From Cannabis sativa (Eukaryota > Streptophyta > Magnoliopsida > Rosales > Cannabaceae), in assembly GCF_029168945.1 (NCBI RefSeq), contig NC_083605.1:27727280-27791279 (forward strand): a stretch of 64,000 bases of DNA, in the 5' to 3' direction. Under the pieces are notes generated by a model. That model was not told where the DNA came from. It saw only the letters and a program-made list of their open reading frames with translations, and ran no database searches. Made by a program: the position numbers and the translations under genes. Shown in pieces: positions 59,677 through 64,000 of this stretch. The first letter of the stretch is position 1, and every line of letters starts with the position of its first letter.

Positions 59677-59856
59677 TTAACTAACTAAGATTCTTTCTGG
59701 AGCTTATTTAATTAAATATTCCTATTTAAGTTATAAATTAGTTGTATCAACTGATTTTTCTTAACTAACTTAAATTTGAATATTTGATTTAAATTTTAAA
59801 TCAAGTTGAGGAATCTTAGGCATTAGTTATTAAAGATTCTTAAGATATTTTTTAAA

Positions 59857-59940
59857 GTTAATATCTTTTCAAATATTAACTTGAAATAGAATATCTTAGA
59901 TATTTTTTGGTTAATATCTTTTCAAATATTAACTTCAAAA
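59857..59940 (+). repeat. Short tandem repeat in leader of G
   Basis: GTTAATATCTTTTCAAATAT followed by TAACTT occurs at 59857 and again near 59912, with an ATATCTTAGATATTTTTTGG spacer. It is absent from B at the same place. Confidence 0.6.
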
Positions 59941-61029
59941 AATATCTTCAAATTAAGTGGTTACAACTTAATTTGTGATATTTAATTAAATCTAGATTTG
60001 AAATTATTTAAGTTTTAAGATTTTTTCTATATAACTTAAATTAGATATTTTTCAAATTTTGAAAAGATACTTAATCAAATAAGATATTTTCTAGATAGTA
60101 ATTTCTAGACTACTTATTATTTCTAATATTTAAATAGAAAAATCATACTTTGTGAAATTAATTATTTAAATAATTAATTTTGGTACAATTTTATTAAGTA
60201 TATTTTTCCTAGTATTAAATAGAAATTAATAATTAAGCCTTCTCTACACTTAATTATTATTTCTTGAATTTAATACATTTAATTAAGTTGAAAAATCTAA
60301 ATATCTAAGTTGATTTTCATCATGATACTTAAATATTTATTGATTTTTGATGACACTTAATTAAATAGAAAATTATTTTTAGGTTGAAATTTAATTTTTC
60401 AACTTAAATTTAAATAATTTTCAATATATATATTTTTCTTTATTTTATTAATCAATTTCGAAATTTGCATTTTAATTATGCAATATTTTTCGATTTTTTT
60501 TTTTTGAAAAATAGATTGAGTTGTAAATTAATTATTTATTTTAATTAATTCTTGGACCAACTCAAGTCAATGATTTTTTCATTTAATTGATTAATTTAAA
60601 ATAAATGAATTTAATATATATATATATATATATATTATTAGAAATTGAATTAACTAGTCAAAAGAAAATCTAGATAGATGATATTTTTGCTTGAAGTATT
60701 TCTTTTTATTATTTTTTCGAAAAATTGTATATTTTTATATACTTTAAATTTTCAAACCCAATAAATATATTCTCAAAGGAAATTTTTAAGTTGCTAATTA
60801 TTTATTTAATTCAACTTAAATTAATTTCCTTAATATTTATATTTAAGATTATTACTAAGATGGAAATAATTAATTTTATTTCAATCACCATCTAAGTATA
60901 ATTTTATAAATATTATATTAAATTCTTATTTTTGAATTTTAATTCTTAATTTAGAATTTAATGAGATTTATTTATTAGAATAATAAAGAAAATACATTTT
61001 AAATAATGAGCTTTATTATTATTAAAATA

Positions 61030-61400
61030 TTCGATCTCCATTGTGGGTTTTACACCGCGTTTGTTTTAGTGAGTAATCCTCCCTAATGGAGGAACGTTCA
61101 TTAGCAATTTCGCACCGTTTAATCTCGCATGATAAGTGGTTTGTAAGTGTTTTATATGGTATAGATCACCCTAATGGTGGCGACCATATTTGACTTGCAA
61201 ATTGCGAAACAATGGTAGAAGCACATGAGATAGAATAGCCTTGACTCTCGCCTAAACGGGACAACGCTGGATTCTGATCTTGATCGAATAAAAGGTTGCT
61301 AGAATGTTTAACATTTTAGATGAGCTGACAACTGTATTCAATGGATGGTAACTTTGACTCTCGCCTAAACGGGACACTGATATCAGTTTGTTGAAAACCT
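61030..61400 (+). promoter_or_regulatory. Leader cassette of G upstream of gag
   Basis: Stem-loops TCCTCCCTAATGGAGGA and CACCCTAATGGTG, with twin TTGACTCTCGCCTAAACGGG motifs (from 61241 and from 61354) and CTGATATCAG. Near-identical to 10141-10510 of B. Confidence 0.55.
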
Positions 61401-61539
61401 TGGAAATTATTTAGGATTGAATTTTTTAAGTATTTTCTCATACCATTCCTACTTGCTATGTGCTTATAATTTCTGAATTGATTTTGTGTGTTAAACCATT
61501 ATTAATTTCTATTATTTTGTAGTATTCTGTTTTGTCAAA

Positions 61540-62400
61540 ATGAATCCCATGTTATCACTGTTGACTGAAAACAAGCTGAATGGATCTAACTTTAATAAAT
61601 GAAATGAGAACATTAATATTGCTCTCATAGGAGAAAATGCCTTGTTTGTTTTAACTGAGCCGTCACCTGAAGTGCCTGGGGATAATGCATCCAAAGCTGT
61701 GAAAGAAAAGTATGAGCGTTGGCAGAAGGCAAATGACAAAGCTCTATACTTTATGCTTTCTAGCATGGTTGACACCCTCAAAACTCGGTTTTCTAAAACT
61801 GAGAAGGCTGCTGAAGTTATGACGAAGTTAAATGAGCTATTCGGTAAGGCATCACTTCAGTCACGCTTTGACGCGACTAAGAAGTATATCAATGCACGGA
61901 TGGAACCTCATCAAAACGTGCGTGATCATGTTCTCCTCATGTCCAGTTATTTCCAAGAAGCCCAGGATCATGGTGCTGAAATGGACAGTGCTACTCAAGT
62001 TAGTCTTATCTTGAATAGCCTGACTCCAGCATTTCTACCATACACATCAAATTATGTCATGAATAAGAAGGAAATTGACTTTCATGAATTAGTCAATGAC
62101 CTTCAAACTTATGAAAATTTGATTGGAGGACCTAAGAAGAAAGGGAGTAAACCTCATAATCCTGGTAATGGTAATGGGACGATAAAACCTGAAGCAAATG
62201 TTGCCTCTGCTTCAAAGCCCAAATCGAAGAAGAAGTGGAAGAACACCAAGAAGCGAACAAAAGTCATGAAAAAGGCTACTTCTTCTGGTGATGCTACACT
62301 TAAAGGAAAGTGTTTCCACTGCAATGGAAAAGGTCATTGGAAACCCCAGTGTCCTAAACTTCTTGCAAAGAAACAAGGTATTTCCTTTTATAAACTTTAA
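61540..62400 (+). pseudogene. gag: Copia gag of element G with one nonsense codon
   Basis: 286 codons aligned end to end with gag of B, starting MNPMLSLLTENKLNGSNF. The codon for Trp in B's FPKWNEN is TGA here (61600-61602); an internal ATG at 61642 would give a 252-residue protein without the N-terminal segment. The capsid region, Lys-rich linker, CCHC knuckle CFHCNGKGHWKPQC and end GISFYKL are all kept, with no frameshift. The same donor-acceptor pair around the stop is present (62378-62477). Gag has thus stayed nearly intact while pol has collapsed. Confidence 0.85.
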
Positions 62401-62479
62401 GAGTTTTAGTGAATTATTATCCAATTGGATTTATGATTCTAGACTAACTTTGTTTATTTGTTTTCTTCTTCTTATAGGC

Positions 62480-64000
62480 CAAGCTACTTGAACTCAATTG
62501 AGTTAGATCAGCAAGCTGGACCAAGGGTGAAATCGTCCAGATAAAGATGAAGCTCTTCAATTTATTTTTTGAATTAATTGTTTTAGTTTAAAGACAATTT
62601 GGATTTCAAATTTTTAGTCAGGGATATTTATCCCTATTTCTCTCATATTGTTGCAACATTTTTTTTAATATTAATAAAGTTTTATTTTTCGAAATTCCCT
62701 ATTGCAATTTATGAGATTGAGCTTCATTTAATTTATCTTCATCAATTATTACCACATTATATTTGTATGTTTGTATGTGTAAGTGTTTTTATTATTGATG
62801 CAAATTCTATAATATTTACAACTCTTCATAGAGTTATATTATATAAACATTAGAAATTATTTCTTTGTTTATCAATAATTGTTAATTCTCAAACAATTAT
62901 TAAGAATTTGCTTAATAAAAGGATCTTATGATCTGATAGGGGTGGAGAAAAGTTAAGAAAACTATGCAGTTCAACGATCTTTTATATCTAATGAACTCTG
63001 GATAGTATTCAACTCCACATAAACTCTATCACACTAAGAGAATCATGATCTATACAACCTTTAGGGGTGGATCATAATCTCTATATACTTAGGGGTGGAG
63101 GTTATCCATAGTACCCTACATGTATATTCTTAGGGGTGGAGTCTATTCCACAATTCCCTATGAAACACATATCTTGTTTAAACATAGAAGTAATATAATG
63201 AGTCAGCTATTGTCAATATAAATTCTTGATCTTGATTGTATGTTCCATTTCGATTTTACTGTTGTAAGTAAAAGTTTGATACCTTTGAAAGTTCTTTGTT
63301 AAAGTTTCACACTACCTTAATTGAGTGGGAGAATTTTAAAATTCTATACCCATCTTCATTAGGTTGATACTTGTGATAGGTACTTAAGAACATTACTGAA
63401 AAGCAAATCTAACCATTCACATGGATAGGTATAGCTTATCAGAATTATGAGAATAAGATAAAGAACTCTAGTTCAGTCCATTCGAATGACTTGAACCAAG
63501 AATTCTTAATCCTCATAAAATTTTATGGTATCTTAATTTTGATTACTTTATCTCTGGCATGTATTTTTCACTTCAAATACTAGTCTGCTATGTTGATGAC
63601 TTAGTCTTAACTTAAAGTTTTAAGACTAATACAAAAGTCACAACTAGGTAACTCTCTAAACAATCAGAGGTTAAAAGTATTATTTAACCAGACATCTGCT
63701 ATTGAGTGGGAGCTATCTGAGATGTAATCAAATAGGGAACATTAGAAGATATTCAAGAAGGATTTATGAAAGTGATCTATATGTCAGATATTAAGGACCT
63801 GTGTATCAGTTGTCTTTGTATCTCACCATCTAATTTCGAAATTCTATAAGATGGTGCTTACTTTGGGGGTGGAGGAATTATTGTATAATAATTCAAGCTC
63901 TACCAGAGAAGAACTATAACTTGGTCTATTCGAAAATACCAGAAAGTTATATCACTGAAGAAAAGTCTACACTGTATTATCTCAATTACATATTTTAAAA
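62480..64000 (+). pseudogene. Decayed Copia pol of element G
   Basis: Collinear with 11592-13250 of B. DRGGEK at 62935-62952 (integrase) and CYVDDLVL at 63586-63609 (reverse transcriptase) are kept, with a silent change in the second Asp codon. The rest is full of stops. It continues past the window end. The 84-codon frame at 62599-62853 has no recognisable domain. Confidence 0.65.

Larger units (their letters stand above)
43536..64000 (+). mobile_element. Copia element G, 5' LTR to pol relic, cut by the window end
   Basis: The 5' LTR begins TGTTAGG, preceded by CATGT as the presumed target duplication. Primer site, long leader, leader stem-loops, gag and pol relic follow in the same order as in B. 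Element H is inserted in the leader at 47269-59676. The 3' LTR lies outside the window. G is the sister of B (gag-bearing subfamily). Confidence 0.85.

Overview
The window is plant nuclear DNA and, as far as I can see, consists entirely of LTR retrotransposons nested inside one another; I find no host gene, rRNA or tRNA gene. Initiator-methionine-tRNA-type primer sites, Angela-like Copia LTRs of about 1.9 kb and a Tat-like Ty3/gypsy element with a second RNase H domain point to a flowering plant, probably a eudicot with a repeat-rich genome. I cannot name the species.

Layout. 1-744 is the 3' end of a long-LTR element (family E). 745-3829 is a related long LTR in the opposite orientation, interrupted by solo Copia LTR 1115-3011. 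From about 3830 a reverse Copia LTR (R1) is interrupted by complete Copia element B (5105-15147, gag present, pol decayed). R1 resumes at 15148-15552 and is followed by a second reverse LTR (R2, from 15553). R2 is split by E (16472-43088), a repeat-rich solo-LTR-like insertion of about 2.9 kb net. E carries Copia element C (17261-27103, plus strand), Copia element D (27115-39055, minus strand, itself holding solo LTR 31728-33609) and solo LTR 40866-42744. R2 resumes at 43089-43535 and is split again by Copia element G (43536 to beyond the window). G contains a complete Ty3/gypsy element H (47269-59676). Most insertions are bounded by 5-bp target-site duplications readable in the sequence.

How it works together. 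All four Copia elements share LTR type, primer site, a very long AT-rich leader with conserved GC-rich stem-loops, and a polypurine tract, but none has a functional pol. B and G keep gag plus pol relics; C and D lack gag and have a duplicated leader segment in its place. The LTRs of C differ by only about a dozen bases, so such copies have moved recently and presumably use proteins supplied by an autonomous relative outside this window.

H carries frameshifted gag and pol (protease, reverse transcriptase, two RNase H regions, integrase). Between pol and its 3' LTR it has an oppositely transcribed gene with its own TATA box and three predicted introns. The two coding introns have matching phases, which makes this antisense gene the most interesting unit in the window. 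A tandem-repeat hairpin array lies where the two transcription units converge.
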